64,000 nucleotides of DNA from Cadophora sp. MPI-SDFR-AT-0126 (GCA_020747065.1 JAGMVK010000018.1:1116001-1180000), one strand, 5' to 3'; shown: positions 47,501-61,017, numbered from the stretch's first letter. The notes: generated by a model from the letters alone, not told the origin. A program made the numbers and translations.

Positions 47501-48951
47501 CTCCGAGCTCGCCAATATTGTTATCAGCAGTCACAACATCGTCATCTTCAGAGTCTATTTCAAGAAATTTAACCAGTCCATCCTCCCTGGCTATGAATAG
47601 GTCATCTCGGGTCACCTTGTGGCTCTCGAGGCGCGAAGGACGAGTCCACGACGTCCACAGCGGATTACCCAACCCATGGTGAAATGCCGTCGGTTTGTCA
47701 ATTCTTTCGTTGAAGTATATCAACTTGGGAGTGCCATGAAGAATCCCCTGGCAAACAGCCATTGAACTTTCGTACACCAAGATAAAAGATGATTTGATTG
47801 TTAATGGAATGAGTAACAGAGGTACCTGGCGTGACTTCTCCAGCAAGTAACCCTTGGAGCTTCGCGCGCTGACCTTTTTAAGGTCACTACCAGCCTCCCA
47901 TTCGTAAAGAAGCATTCGGATTTTGCCTTTGAGAATCGCCAGGACCAGCAAGATGATGTGTTGCTCATCATCTGCCGCAGGGTATAAGAACTCCATCTTG
48001 AGAATGACCCCTCTGGGATATATCTGCGTTTCTGATTCAACGTACTTCAGACTTGACGTCTGCGTGTACTGTTCTGTGAGGCTACGCCTTGGATACAACG
48101 AATAGATCGCAAAGACACCCTCAGAGCAACCCACAGCCATGTAGCGAGAACTCGGGTCCACGGCAAGATGCATACCTGGCTGTAATTTGAACATCGGCTT
48201 CGATACTCGATACTTGCTTGAGACAAACTCGAAATTGTCATTCTCTGACCGGCGGAGGGTCAGGAACACCGAATCACCGGTATCAAGTTGCAACAAGAGG
48301 CATTGGGGTGGAAGCAAGTGCTTGTTAGTTGGCGTAAATTCCTTTTGGGCGCCACCGTCGCTCATTGGGACATCGTCATCTCCATCCTCACTCTTGATCA
48401 GGGTAGAATGAGCAAGAACAGCCGGATCCCGCTCGTAGGCCTTGACAGATCCAACGATACGAGCATTTCGGATACGGGCTCCGAAATCTTCCTTTCGAGT
48501 AACATCCCATAGGAGGCCGTCAGATCGAAGCTCCTTTATCTGGACGAAGTCATCCTGTTGCAATCAGCTATCCAGCCTATAATGAGCGGTGTCTGCTTCC
48601 ATGGTAATTTGTCGGGATTGGGAATTGATAGACAAACGAGGGAACTCCCCCAAGGCCCCAAAGCAATACGAGGGTAGGGAAATGAGACTATGGGAGAGGA
48701 ACCCGTCTTACCCCGACGAAAGCCACGTCATGTTTGCTATTGTCTCTGAGCCGTGCTGGCAGTATCCAGTGTACAAGAGGACTGCGGATCACGGTTTGGG
48801 TCAGAAGGCCTAGCTTTGGGGCCTTTTCCACTTCCTGGAGGGTTGTCGCAGCGTCCCTGTCTTGTTGATCGTAATGCCGAAGGACGGTATTGACATCAAG
48901 AGTCCTGGTAACCCACTCTCCATCAACCAGTGTGTTAGTTGCGAGAGCCAT
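44571..48951 (-). CDS. MMS1_N/CPSF_A-type large beta-propeller protein
   Basis: Relatives of this family (DDB1, CPSF160, RSE1/SF3b3, Mms1) are three-propeller scaffolds in ubiquitin ligases, RNA processing or splicing; which role this one has cannot be told here. Exons, from the right: 48951-48712, 48554-47394, 47296-46791 and 46737-44571, giving 1357 residues. Start: MALATNTLVDGEWVTRTLD; then SPLVHWILPARLRD, and DDFVQIKELRSDGLLWDVTR opens exon 2. An acidic loop (SEDGDDDVPMSD) interrupts propeller 1. Repeated hydrophobic strands (FLTLRR, AVDPSSRYMAVGC, ILLVLAILKGKIRMLLYEWE) support propeller folding. The second half has NRIYRLEDLFQARHGEALIE. It ends RPVM-stop; a GTAAGC donor overlapping that stop could give a different short end. 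It is divergent from the TBC gene. Confidence 0.82.
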
Positions 48952-49944
48952 TCCGGCACACCTGGAACGGGACTCAGGTCGATGCCATAAGTCGGTGGCA
49001 AGTGTGGTTTGTGTCCACAAACGGGGATGATTGCACGATGCCTCAAAGGCAGTTCCTAGTCAAACGACGAATTCCGGATTGGTGGCAAGCCCCGTGAGCG
49101 GGATAAGGATCTACGCAGAAATCAAGAGGTCTATCGTGCCAGCCAGCGAACAATAGCCAGTTCGGACAATCGAGCTGCGAGTAGAGGCTGTCGCGCGAGT
49201 TAATGCTGTTGATGTGGTGACCTCAGGGCCAGCCTCGGTTGGTGGTTGTGCTGGGGTAGGTTGAAGATCACTGCAGCCTTGACGCACGAGGCTGTCAAGC
49301 TGTGTTCACATGAGTGAGCCCAGGAGGCAAGGCAGCCTGTTGTAGGTAAGGTCAGAAGTGCCTGTGGAGCTGTAGACAGAGGCAGCTTGAAGTTGGCGTT
49401 ATACTTGGTGCGAAGAGACAGAAAGAGAGGAGAGAAAGGGAAGGTATCAGAACAGGAGGAAAAGGGGAGAAGGGAATGATAGGTCATATCATTATCTCCA
49501 AGGTAGGGAGGGAGATATCTGGATAGAGCAGGCTGCAGCACAGGGTAGAGAAGAGAAGGGCAATCACGTTTGGATTCCTTGTCGGGCGGGGGTATCTTGG
49601 TCATCGAATAGAAGCCAAACGGGCATTTGTAACCATGCCGGTGTGTCTGGCGATGAATACAGCCCGCACCTTACCGCTTATAGTTAAGTCAAAGAGGCAT
49701 TATACTTCAGACCGTACCCATGCACGCATACAAGGCTACGCAACACTGGTTCGAGACGATTCAGAACAAATAATATACTCCCTATCAGTACAGTAAGATA
49801 TGCAAACACCTGCGCTTGCTTCACCTTCAACAGACCGAGTCCATTCTACCAAATTCGACAAATCGCGCTGAGACTTTCGTCTCTTGATTCGCCGTACCGC
49901 AGATTGTCATGCCATGAGGAGCGTATCTATAATCGGTGCTTGAA
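48952..49944. promoter_or_regulatory. Divergent promoter region
   Basis: 993 bases separate two divergent starts (the propeller protein and the TBC GAP). The middle is C/T- and G/A-rich with short purine runs (49420-49480). No gene is supported. Confidence 0.5.
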
Positions 49945-51292
49945 ATGGAGTCAAGCGGGAATATCCCCATCGAGAAGAGAGCGACCATCCCCGTCACGCC
50001 CAGTCCTCCGCGTCCCCATGTGCGGACTGATTACAGTGCGAAGACCGCAAAGATCCTAGAATCCTGCAAATGGAAGGATATAGAGACGTTGAGGCTACTC
50101 GCAGCTTCTGAAGGAGGGCTGGTCTCGGATGAGGTTCGCCAGCAGGCATGTTCGTGTCATCTAGAGAGGCTCCTTGGCGATAGCTGATCAGTATAACAGG
50201 GCCGCTACTCCTTGGCTGCAATGACCATGACAATGCTATAACGCAGGAAACTGGAAGTGGAGACTGGAAGTCACTGCCTAAACACCGAGACGAAGATCAA
50301 GTCCAGCTGGACGTAGACAGGTCTTTCATATACTATCCCACAAGTAAGTACCGAGCCCCTTTACCAATACATTGAAGCCACATTGTGTTCCATACTGATA
50401 CAATGGCATAGACCAGAGCCCTCGTGATCTCGATGCCCGGAAAGTAGAGTTGTCCGAGCTTATCACCGAGGTTCTACGACGGCAACCATATCTGTCCTAC
50501 TTTCAAGGATATCATGACATTTGCCAGGTCTTTCTCTTAGTCCTCCGGCCACAAACTCGTACTCAAGCTGTAGCACGGCTTTCTGTGTTACGGATAAGGG
50601 ACTTCATGTTGCCTACTTTCGCACAGGCACTGACCCAGCTGCACTTAATTCCAGCTATTCTCAACACCGTCAACCCCAAGCTTCGAGACCATCTATCGCT
50701 GACTCAGCCCTTCTTCGCACTTTCTGGTACACTTACGATGTACGCACACGATATCCAAGAATACGGTGAGATATCACGTTTGTTTGATATCCTCCTTGCA
50801 CGTGAGGCGGTCTTCTCGGTCTATATGTTTGCACAGATCGTGCTGCAACGCTCTGATGAACTATTTGAAACCCCTGCCGACGAACCGGAAATGCTTCATT
50901 CCATCCTCTCAAACCTACCGAAGCCTTTGGATATCGAAGCACTTATAGCGAACACGATCCTATTATTTGACGATCACCCACCCGAAACCTTGAGGATGTG
51001 GCGGTCGATATCAAGTTCAAGTGTATTGAAGACAGCTCGCTGGTATGACCAACTGTCGAGTCAGAATCTAGGAGATGGAGAGCGGTATTTCATGAAACAG
51101 TGCAAAGAATTGGAGTGGATTGAGCGGCGCAAGCATATGCTGAAGACATTATGGGAATACCGGAGGCCTGCTTCTACTGTAGGGTTAGCTATCCTTATTG
51201 GGGTTGTTTCCTTCTGGTTGAAGAGGACTGCGAGCCCGTCTGGAATTTTGGGAATGTTATGGAGGCAACTCTCGGGTTACCAGGGGCACTGA
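49945..51292 (+). CDS. GYP8: Rab GTPase-activating protein, TBC1D20/Gyp8 type
   Basis: TBC1D20/Gyp8 proteins stimulate GTP hydrolysis on Rab1/Ypt1-class GTPases at the ER and Golgi. Exons 49945-50149, 50200-50343 and 50412-51292 give 409 residues. The first junction is fixed by restoring the QQAW-PLLLG start of the TBC domain (donor GTTCGT is weak). The TBC core has DEDQVQLDVDRSFIYYPT, in the place of the catalytic Arg motif (D-x-x-R: VDRSF), and then LSYFQGYHDICQVFLLVL (YFQGYHD carries the catalytic Gln). ILLAREAVFSVYMFAQIVLQ follows. A C-terminal hydrophobic helix (STVGLAILIGVVSFWL) matches the tail anchor of TBC1D20. It runs convergent to VPS52, with the stops 86 bp apart. Confidence 0.9.
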
Positions 51293-51378
51293 ATGCTAAT
51301 GCAATTGGCACCACCCTCGGATAGACCAGAGACAATTGATATTATATTGTACATATCTTGTAATAGTAGCATTACTAC

Positions 51379-53410
51379 CTAAGCCTCTCCGAAGGCCGTT
51401 TTGAGTCCTTCGAAATGCTCCTGTTGTTCCAGCGCCAACTTGCCGTCGACATCTCCAATAATTGTCAGGATCAGGGAGTAGTTGTTATATAGAAACCTTT
51501 CCCTCTTCCTCGAGTCGCCAATGGCTTTGCTTGTCTTTGTCAAGAATGCCTCGATTTCACTGCGAAGTCTCACTAGACTTGCCGAGACTGGTTCGTCATC
51601 TCCCGCTTCCGTACTCAAGGCCAAGATCCCTGCCATGAACTGGCCGAATCGCTGGGTCATGAAATGAGGGGCAGCGGATTGCCTCGCTTGCTCAGCTGCA
51701 GAGGGTTTTCGAGTCGACACTCCATTTGTGACCGTGCGAACAGACTCACAATGATGGTCCATCACAATTTGGAAACGTGGCCAGAGCAACATACTGGTGG
51801 CATTAATATAACCATCGACAGCGGGTATTTTTCGACGTTGAAGTTCAAATGCAAAATGCTGATTCACCCTTACACACAACAGAAGACCCAGACAGTCGAA
51901 TGTCTCATGAACCAAAGACTTGGTTAAGCTTTGGCCAAGGGAAAACGTAGGCTCGAAGATGTAGTTGAAATGCCGCGAGATGGCGGAATAAGAGAGCGAG
52001 GGGGCAAAAAAAGTGGTGAGAAAGGAGTACTCAGCGGACGCGTTGTCAACTAGAGCAAGATTGAAATTCCTAAAGGGGACTTCCATGTAATGCATGGATT
52101 TTTCTTCTTCAGCGAGGAAAGAAGAGAGCGCCGTCTGATTTGACGTCTTCAGCATATCGATCCGACGACCTAAATTGAAAGCATCGTGAGGTGTGGTTGA
52201 TTTAGCGCCTGAAAGGATGTTTGACTTCCGAGTTCCGTCATCTTGCCCAAGAACGTCGTACTTGTCAATGATATGTAGCTTGATTTTTTCGAGAGCTTTG
52301 AGGTACCGTGTGAACTGATTCACGAAATACCACCGCATAGTATTTATGTAAGCCTGGCCGATTTGTTCGGCCAGTTGAGGATGGTGTTTATGCAAGAAAG
52401 CAAAGAGATCCTTGTAGCGAATGAAGTGCTGCTGCTGTATGATCTGGGCATTGATGTTTGGTGATCGTAATGCTTTGATCTGGGCCACTATGAAGTCCCG
52501 AATTCGTTCAAGTGCCTGGAGGTGTCAATAATGGCTGCTGACGATGTCGAGTTTCCTTACTTTGTCAATCAGATTGCCAAGTAAAGGCTTCAGATCATTG
52601 ATGCCTTTGATATTGCGATTCTCTTTCGACTTGAGCTCCATGGCTTTGGATCTTTTCTCAACCTCGGCCAGAGCCCGAACCCAAGCTTCATCGATTGTGC
52701 CTTCAACAATCTTCTTTACAACCGCAGGGGAAACACTGATCTCTTCTACGACCGGGCCCAATCCATTCTCAACGACTTTCCTGTTCTCCAGCCTCACGCT
52801 CAGCGCGGAGGATCTTGCTTGCAATGTTTCTATCTCAGCTGACACTGCAGCAAGGTCATTCTGAAAACTCGTCAGGTTGATTTCGACCGAATTGAGCACA
52901 TCATCACAAGCGCGAATTGATTGGTGAAGGTCTTCGAATTTGGTCTTATCCTGTTTAACTATGCCCACGATCAGCAGAATGTGCGAAGGCTAGGGATGGG
53001 TGCGACTTACACTGCTCCGTGGTCTGCGTAGTGGATAAATATTCCTGAGATTGTGTGACAGTTGGGGAAATTAGTTGGCGCAGATTCAGACCCTCAAATT
53101 CGAGTTCGCTCTCAAATTCATCCATCTCTGTATTCCCAGCAGGAACTGCCAAACTTGTTTCTTGAACCACTGCATTCCCCTCGGAGCCCAAGAGCTTCTC
53201 CAGCACAGTCAAAGGGTCCGGCGCATCAGGCACTGTCGCTGACTTCTTCAAACCCGACCCATCTGGTCTGCGAGAGGATGCTAATAGCGACGTCGTAGAG
53301 TCATTGGAATTTATGGAGAGCGAAGACGAGCGGGGACTGAAGCCGGGTCTCTGAATGGCAGACGCTGGACCAAGATGACTCGGCCTTCGTGGTGCCGAAG
53401 AATACGACAT
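51379..53410 (-). CDS. VPS52: GARP complex subunit VPS52
   Basis: Vps52 is a core subunit of the GARP tether, which captures endosome-derived vesicles at the trans-Golgi network. Exons, from the right: 53410-53011, 52958-52561 and 52515-51379, giving 644 residues. The N-terminus is a Ser/Pro-rich disordered leader. Then FEDLHQSIRACDDVLNSVEI begins the long coiled-coil region, containing NLTSFQNDLAAVSAEIETLQ. The Vps52 family block includes RNIKGINDLKPLLGNLIDKA, QQQHFIRYKDLFAFLHKHHP and the segment INTMRWYFVNQFTRYLKALE. A PFRNFNLALVDNASAEYSFL region follows, and the C-terminus carries KRERFLYNNYSLILTIIGDV. The three exons join in phase with canonical signals. It is divergent from eIF5A, and convergent with the TBC GAP, another Golgi-traffic gene. 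Confidence 0.93.
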
Positions 53411-54261
53411 GATTGCGTTTGGGGGAAAACACAGAGAACGGTGCCGGCCAGAACGCTGATGAATTCCTCGGACTTTATAGAGTCCTCCAACTTGTCAATG
53501 GCTGTGCCTGTGCCAGTGTCGGTGCCAAACACCAATCTCCTTTCCAACCGGACGCTCCCCAGCTCAGTAAATCGGTCGAAAATGAGGCAAGCTCTCGGAG
53601 CTCTAATACTCATATGGATTCTCCGGGCATGGTCGTGCTCGTGCTACGAGTACCTAATACCATAAGGCATCTGTCTAGTTCTAGTCGCTGTGGCACAATG
53701 AATCGCAGCGGTGAATAAGTCAACTGGAGGGTGGCAGACTTACTCCACAAGGCTGCTTTATGCCGGTATGTGGAATGGATGTGGATGTGGATGTGGACAG
53801 TATAGTACGGTAGGTATAGTAAGTGTCGAGAGGAAGAGAGTTTCGAGTTCAAAAGGAGTGGTTTGGGGGAAGTTTGTAAGGGCTGGCCGTCTACTCTATC
53901 TACCTCCGTAGATACTGTAGGAAGGGCAGGGTAGGGCAGGGCAGGTTCAGGTGCAGTGCGTGCAGTGGCGCTCCACGAAGACCCACTCTTCCGCCCAGCT
54001 CTCTTGTCCGGTTGGCTCGCTTCGCTTCCACTCTCGACTTGCATTACATTTTCCTCGTTCAAAAAAGACCACACACAGACCACAGACCTCCTCCTGTCCT
54101 GCTCTGCTCTGTTCTGCTCTGCACCACACCCACGTCGCATTCTCTCTGCACTCTCCTGCTCCTCAACCTCTTCTCCCAACTTTTTCTTTCACCTGCGAAC
54201 CGCCCCCCCATACCTGCTCCGCTCAATCCATCCTTACTTCGCACCCTCACTTTCATTCAAA
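53411..54261. promoter_or_regulatory. Divergent VPS52/eIF5A promoter
   Basis: 851 bases. It holds a GGATGT repeat (53775-53797), GGGCAGGGTAGGGCAGGGCAGG-type words near 53925, and a strongly C/T-rich leader in the last 200 bases, as expected for highly expressed eIF5A. A minus frame here is open only because of the pyrimidine bias. Confidence 0.55.
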
Positions 54262-55097
54262 ATGGCGGACAACGATGCCCAGGTACGTACAGGCAGACAG
54301 ACAGATAGATTCACAGAGAGACAGAGAGAGGGAGAGGGCAAGAATTTGTTCAGAATACACCCCGCACCACACACACGCCCCACCATCCAGACCAAAACCA
54401 GAATGTTGGCGCATCGAGTCGCCCTCCACAACCACGATGATGCCAACAACTCTCACATTTTTTTTATCAAAGTCTGCTAGAGGGACAATGCTAACGGAAT
54501 ATCATTACAGCATGAGCATACGTTCGATTCCGCAGATGCCGGTGCCTCTGCGACGTTTCCAATGCAATGCTCTGCCTTGAGAAAGAACGGCTTCGTCGTG
54601 ATCAAGAACCGCCCTTGCAAGATCGTCGACATGTCTACCTCCAAGACTGGCAAGCACGGTCACGCCAAGGTCCATCTTGTCGCCATCGATATCTTCACTG
54701 GCAAGAAGCTTGAAGAACTCTGCCCATCTACTCACAACATGGATGTCCCCAACGTCACCCGCAAGGAATACCAGTTGGTGAGTTCCACGGAAAATGCATA
54801 CAGATTCATGTGCGCTACTAATACAGCCTTCTAGCTCGATGTCTCTGACGATGGTTTCCTCTCCTTGATGGCCGATGATGGTGAGACCAAGGATGATGTT
54901 AAGGTTCCTGATGGAGAAGTTGGCGAGAAGATTGAAAAACTCTTCACCACTGAGGAGAAAGATACCAGTGAGTTTTTGCCACAGCTTTTTTTTTTTCCGA
55001 AAGAAAGTTGACATTTGACACTTATTTAGACGTTATCGTTCTTACTGCCATGGGTGAACAAGCTGCCATTGAAGCCAAGGAAGCTCCTCGCGGTTAA
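54262..55097 (+). CDS. TIF51: Translation factor eIF5A (hypusine-containing)
   Basis: eIF5A carries hypusine and relieves stalled ribosomes at Pro-rich and other difficult sequences. Four exons, 54262-54282, 54511-54777, 54835-54967 and 55030-55097, give 162 residues. The first coding exon is only 21 nt (MADNDAQ) and is followed by a 228-bp intron, long for this window. The hypusination loop is [12 protein letters not shown]; the modified Lys should be residue 55. [17 protein letters not shown] shows the correct exon 2-3 junction. The end is [15 protein letters not shown]. The C/T-rich promoter and CAAAATGGC start context suit a strongly expressed gene. Confidence 0.97.
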
Positions 55098-56040
55098 ATC
55101 ACTTCAAGCCATGACTTCGCTTCGACCTTGTTGCCAGCAGTGGCATACCTCCTGTCTGCGGATTAGTGGCCTTGGAATGCTCAATCATGGAATATCTTCG
55201 AGGCTATGAAACCCGCAGTCTAATGGTCGTTGCGTGGGAGGCTATCTGGACACATTGACATTACACTGGTTATACTTCCTGGGCTTTGCAAATCATCATC
55301 TTCTTTTTGTCTTTGGTCGGTGCTACGTGACCACTATTTGGCCGGCGTAGTCAAATGTGGACATTTGGGATGTGTGCATAACATATCCGTAGAAATCGAT
55401 GGTTTTTCTGACGAGACTATCTTTTGGCATTCCGTGAGATTTTCTTTCCGCCACTATTGTGAACTTGGTACCCCGCTGGAGGTAACCATACCGATTGCTG
55501 TCCTAGTATTTCAGTCCCCAGTGATTGGTTCCTTGATCCGCAACTCCATATTGTGTAACGAGGTTGTGCATCCTCCTGCATGAGTTGAGTTCCCCATAAC
55601 ATCGTGCATTCTTAACTTTCAGATGCAGTCCTATGTAGTGTGTAGGCTTGGGTGACCTCCGGTAGTCAGCGGTCTGTGAGGCAACTACGGGGTCGTTGTG
55701 ACAAGAAGTGAAAGAACTTTCCCAGTTACCGACGCTGGATGTGCCCACACTCTTGAAAATCGACGCTCGAGAACTATAACGCAGGAATTGCGAATGTCAC
55801 AAATCAGGCTCGGACATTGAAAAGCAGTTTGAAGTTACAGAGAATAGTCGCCTCCAGATTTATTCACAACTACTCACTGTACATGATCAAATGATACCCA
55901 CAAGAACTTCGCCAAGAGGTTCTGGCACTTTGGGAGTGCGTCCATGTTATTGCTTTTTCAATCAATTGCAGGTCCATGGTAGAGAAAGCAGTGCTTTGGG
56001 ATAATCAAGACTGCCAATGGAAATACTTGCCACAAGCCTT
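55098..56040. other. Convergent 3' spacer, eIF5A and RRN7
   Basis: 943 bases between two stops. The first part should be the eIF5A 3' UTR. A plus frame at 55230-55583 has no domain and probably is chance. Confidence 0.55.
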
Positions 56041-57883
56041 TTATTCCTCGTCTGAGTCCGCCAAGGACTGTCTCTTGATGTCTGCAAGTCTCCATCTCTC
56101 CAATCGAACCTCAAGCCGAAAGACATTACGGGCAAGCTTTTTTGAAGGTACTCCGACTATTGATGCTATGCCGCATTAGAATCGGTGGGGAACATGGATG
56201 TCATATAACGTACCAGCTAACTCGAAGAAAGCCTTCGCTTCTTTTGGGAGTTCCCCTTCCGTTCGGTAACGCTTGTAGAGCTCACCAGCCCGCGGGACTT
56301 CCCCCTCCGGAGTTGGATTTGGATCTTGCAGAATGAGAGCTTGCTGCACAGACTTAAGCCTGGCTACATCTTCCTCCTGGTGCATGTCATCTATATCTGT
56401 GCGGGAAGGTAGGTCATTGAGAGGAAATATGTGGAGCATTTGTTCGGATGCTACACAGCGTATTAGTAGGGCAGTGTGTTCCAAACAATTAGTACTTACT
56501 CTTCGGGTCTCGATCGTCAATCCAGGTGTTTTGATACCAGTCTAGGTAATCATCCATCTTCTTGGTATTCAGATCCCAGACATCAGTATCCGTGACTTGG
56601 ATTGCCTCGCCTCTGGCTAACCCTCGTAGTTTTTCTTGCGCAGTAGTCTTGAGCCATTGAGACCAGTCTAGCTTAACTGTTGAAGGATCAAAGTAGCTAT
56701 CGGGAGTCCGATTAACTTTGTCAAATGGATATGCCAATTTCGTTGCTATGGCTATCAAGCTCACGAGTTGTACCTCTGGATGACCAGTGCCTTTCCGTGC
56801 CGTCTTAGCCGTGGGGTATGCAAAGTCCATCTGGAGTAAAGACTCCAAACGACGAATGGCAGGATACAACTCAACTATCCATAATTAGGAGAAACTCGCA
56901 ATCTCGGATATTCGGGACCCACCAGGAAGACAGAGCTCCTTCATATATCGAAATACGAGTAAGGTTACGTTCAGCCTGGGCAGTTCCATATCGAATTCGA
57001 GGTTGTAAAACTCAGCCAACTGCGCTATACTGCTGTGAAGCTTCGCGCCGTCTAAAGGTGCTCTGATTTCAAGTGCAGCATGGAAGTGGGCTGGAAGCTT
57101 GGATCTCATCTCTTTGGGAACTTCTTTGATCTCAGCAAAGGTCAGCATGCGACTTTACAAGCTTGAGCCATGCTTACAGCACGATTATAGACAATTCTAT
57201 CCTGAACAGCCCATTTGTGAAAGTCCCCTACGCTGACAGGTAACTTGAGCAGCAGCGTTCCTAAGTAGCACAAAGCCAGTGTTTCGATTAGCTTGGGAAG
57301 TTTCTCCTCCATCACCGCACTCTTCCTGCTCATTCTCGATCCTGTACTCCGATGCGTCATGCCATCAATATCGGTATTGTTTCCTTCACTTGCAGAGCTG
57401 AACAGCATCGTTCCTGTCCCAGAGCCATAACCACTCCTCTCATCTCTAGGAAAGTGAAGGATTCTCAGTCTCAGCTCCCAGAGGTCGCGAACAATAATTT
57501 GAAGCTCCTCTGGCAGACCCAAGGTAGTTACCAACCAATGGCACTGTTTCCTCAGAATCAACTGATAGCATTGCAGGTATAGCTCCTTTGCCTCACCACC
57601 ACTGAGAATTGTCTCGACGCGTTGTCTCTCTTCTCTCTTCTTCCGAGATTTTTTACCCTGTGTATTCCAATCATCCTCATCTTGCTGAGTTTGTGTGAAT
57701 CCCTAGAATTGCGTCAGACACGTGATCTAAAGCACAGTCTGACGCTGAAGCACCAACCGCTTGCTCATGACCCCTCTGACAAAACTTCTTTCCATCTTCA
57801 ATGTAAAATTTTCGAGCTCGGCACCCCTCCTCGGTGCAGCTCTCACCTCGCCGGAATCGTTGATACTCGATATGCGAAGACAT
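56041..57883 (-). CDS. RRN7: RNA polymerase I core-factor subunit Rrn7 (TAF1B family)
   Basis: Rrn7 is the TFIIB-like subunit of the core factor that recruits RNA polymerase I to rDNA promoters. Exons, from the right: 57883-57758, 57702-57178, 57130-56923, 56874-56500, 56450-56214 and 56165-56041, giving 531 residues. The N-terminal zinc ribbon is SCTEEGCRARKFY with FCQRGHEQ. It joins GFTQTQQDEDDW, the conserved block after the ribbon. Cyclin-like helices follow (YLQCYQLILRKQCHWLV and LALCYLGTLLLKLPVSVGDF), and then QLVSLIAIATKLAYPFD and LDWYQNTWIDDRD. The start is the first ATG before the ribbon (SSHIEYQRFRRG). The first intron has a weak GTTGGT donor; the rest look canonical. It is divergent from ubiquitin-L40, with 333 bases between. 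Confidence 0.9.
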
Positions 57884-58215
57884 CGAAGGAAGCAACAGTT
57901 TTTACTAGCAGAATTTGTGCTACCTACACCGTGCAATGCAAGTTCATGTCTTAAGCCGAGGTAGGTTCGAGGACCAAATAGGATTTGGCACATTGGAATA
58001 ATGGAGGATGTTCGAGACGCTTGGTAAATATTCATGCCAGCCAGAAGATCTAGCTTGTCCGGGAGGTGGATCGCAGTGGCGAGTCCATATCACGTGTAGC
58101 TCAGCTTTAAGGTGGAGCCTATATTTCTCGCTTAGCCGCACAAGGAGCGAATATTCATCAACCTCGTTCTTGAAATCCCCGACAACAACGACGACGGCCT
58201 TACGAAACCGCCAAG

Positions 58216-58216
<1 letters not shown>
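57884..58216 (+). promoter_or_regulatory. Shared RRN7/ubiquitin-L40 promoter and L40 5' UTR exon
   Basis: The 333 bases between the RRN7 start and the first A of the split L40 start codon. CACGTG lies at 58091-58096. The stretch ending 58216 (CAACAACGACGACGG ... GCCAAGA) should be the 5' UTR exon of the L40 gene. Linking a Pol I factor and a ribosomal protein gene under one promoter is a sensible co-regulation. Confidence 0.5.
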
Positions 58217-58949
<733 letters not shown>

Positions 58950-59747
58950 ACGTTTCGCTTGTTCGGCGTTTGGAGGCTCCGGAAGATGGAGAGATGGTCA
59001 AGGAATCGGGGTTTTTTGCAGGCTTGCAAGCTGTATTATGCGCTTACAATAGCATGAGCACGCAATACGATGGACAATGACCATTAATAGACTGTAATGG
59101 AATATGTGAGACTTGAGAGTTGCAGAGGGATTCTGCTCGATGGACGATGTTCAACTGGAGTACCTCTAGGAAAGGTCTCCTTCAGCTTATATTTCGTGAC
59201 CTTATGCAAGGACGAACCAGCATCATTTACGCCCAGACAAAGCCTTCACCCTAAGTCATCGTCTCGAAAAGGTATGGAATCTTCCGGGACCGGATTTCAG
59301 CAATGGCTGCGCACTGAGGTCCAGCTAGAACTCCACCCATTTACCTTTTGGCATCCTACGAGGTGTGATTGTTATCCAACCTAAATTTCTTCCTCGTACC
59401 ATTCAAACCAGATATGGTACTCATAATTGCTAAGATATGAATACAAACATGAGATAGTATATGCGGCTCTGCTAACAACATTGCAACGTGCAACGGCAAT
59501 GGCGGGGGTTCTCGAGGCAGGGATGCGAGGTGGATGCGCGGCAACCGGAACCAGGGGTCGCTACTTAGAGTACAGAGAAGATTGAAGCTAGCGAACGTGG
59601 AAGCTGTCAAATCGATGCCTGCCTCGACCAAACACCGTCGCACCTACACACACACACACACACACATACATACGGCTTGGACATGCGGAGCGCAACATAA
59701 AACAACCCACCTAGTTGTTCTTACTCTCAGCCTCGAAACCTCAGAAA
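58950..59747. other. Intergenic, L40 3' side and YIPF promoter
   Basis: 798 bases with no gene. It contains a CA microsatellite at 59646-59666 about 80 bases before the next start. Confidence 0.6.
59646..59666. repeat. CA microsatellite
   Basis: About ten AC units in the leader of the YIPF-like gene. Confidence 0.9.
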
Positions 59748-60729
59748 ATGTCTGGCCCAGGTGCTGGTTACGACGTAGTGGTCGATGTTGACGACGAGGG
59801 AGACGTATGTCCTCCCTATATTCAACAAGAACGAGACTGCGTGCATTGCTAACTAAATCAGCTGGGGCACACCGACCTTCAAGAGGATCTTGAATTCCAT
59901 TCGTCCAACTTCACTACCGATAATTCGACGCATTCAAGAAAGCTCCCAGGTTCATCACCGGGTCTCCCTGCGCCGGCAACGGCTGGAAGCGGTTCCTCTA
60001 AGCGCTACCTCTGGACATTATCCTTCTATGCGCAGTTCTTCGATGTTGATACTAGCTCGGTGTTATCAAGATGCTGGGCAGCGTTATATCCACGAGCAAA
60101 CTTCCTCGATGTCCTGGAAGGCAATCCTGATCTCTATGGGCCAATCTGGATTGCGACCACCGTGGTGTTCATACTCTTCTTGGGAGGCACAATAAGCAAG
60201 TATTTGGCAGAGACTGGCAGTGAACATTTCGTCTACGACTTTAGACTTCTGAGCGGTATGTACATTATGAAGCTTGGTTCTCTCAATACCATGCTAATTC
60301 TTTAAAGGTGCCGCTGGCCTTATCTATGGCTATACTCTCGTCATCCCCATCGCCCTATTTCTCGCACTAAAGTACTTTGGAAGCGAATCTGCCAATCTAC
60401 TCGAATGCTGGGCTCTATATGGATATTCTAACCTCATCTGGATTCCCGTCGCCTTGATTTCCTGGTCTCCTATCACAATCCTGAACTGGGTCTTTGTTGC
60501 TGTTGGATTCGGTCTCAGTGTTGCTTTTCTCCTCAGGAATTTATACCCAGTCTTGAGCGCAACGGACAAGCAAACCAGCAAAGTTTTGCTGATTCTGGTT
60601 GTCTGTCTTCATGCTGGATTGGCTATTGCGATCAAGGTTCTGTTCTTCGCCCATGGAAGTCCCGTTGCGAAGACCCCCAAAGATGTGCCAGATGCAGGAG
60701 AAGGAACAACGAAGTTCCTTATGTTTTGA
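59748..60729 (+). CDS. YIP5: YIP1-domain Golgi membrane protein (YIPF1/YIPF2, Yip5-like)
   Basis: YIP1-family proteins are multi-span membrane proteins that bind Rab GTPases and act in ER-Golgi traffic. Exons 59748-59804, 59862-60255 and 60308-60729 give 290 residues. The cytosolic N-terminus is acidic (VVVDVDDEGD). The family entry motif is LWTLSFYAQFFDVDTSSVLS, and then EGNPDLYGPIWIATTVVFIL, the hallmark DLYGPxW of the YIPF group. Five hydrophobic segments follow: IWIATTVVFILFLGG, LIYGYTLVIPIALFLALKYF, CWALYGYSNLIWIPVALISW, WVFVAVGFGLSVAFLL and VLLILVVCLHAGLAIAIKVL. Closest fit is YIPF1/2, hence yeast Yip5, rather than Yip1 or Yif1. Exon joins are in phase. Confidence 0.85.
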
Positions 60730-61017
60730 TGGGTCTTAGATAATAATAGTGAACCTAAGGTGTATAGTAGAACACAGAGATAAGAGAATTGCGATTCGCC
60801 ACAAAATGTTCTTCCACGTTACCCGTGTACCTTTGCGGGTCCGCGAGATCCTGTTATGGGTAGGGCTCAAGGGAGTCGAAAGCCACTGCATTTTCCGTCT
60901 TGCTAGCTCGAGACTTGACCCTCCTTGTGAATTCCATATTCGTTCTCCTTGACCGGTCTATGTCGTCGAGATCCATTGGCTACCAGACCAACCCAGCCAT
61001 TATGCTACTCTTTTCTG

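Noticed and set aside
53610..54580. Long overlapping frames on both strands upstream of eIF5A
   Set aside because: They come from the pyrimidine-rich promoter and 5' leader and contain no conserved sequence.
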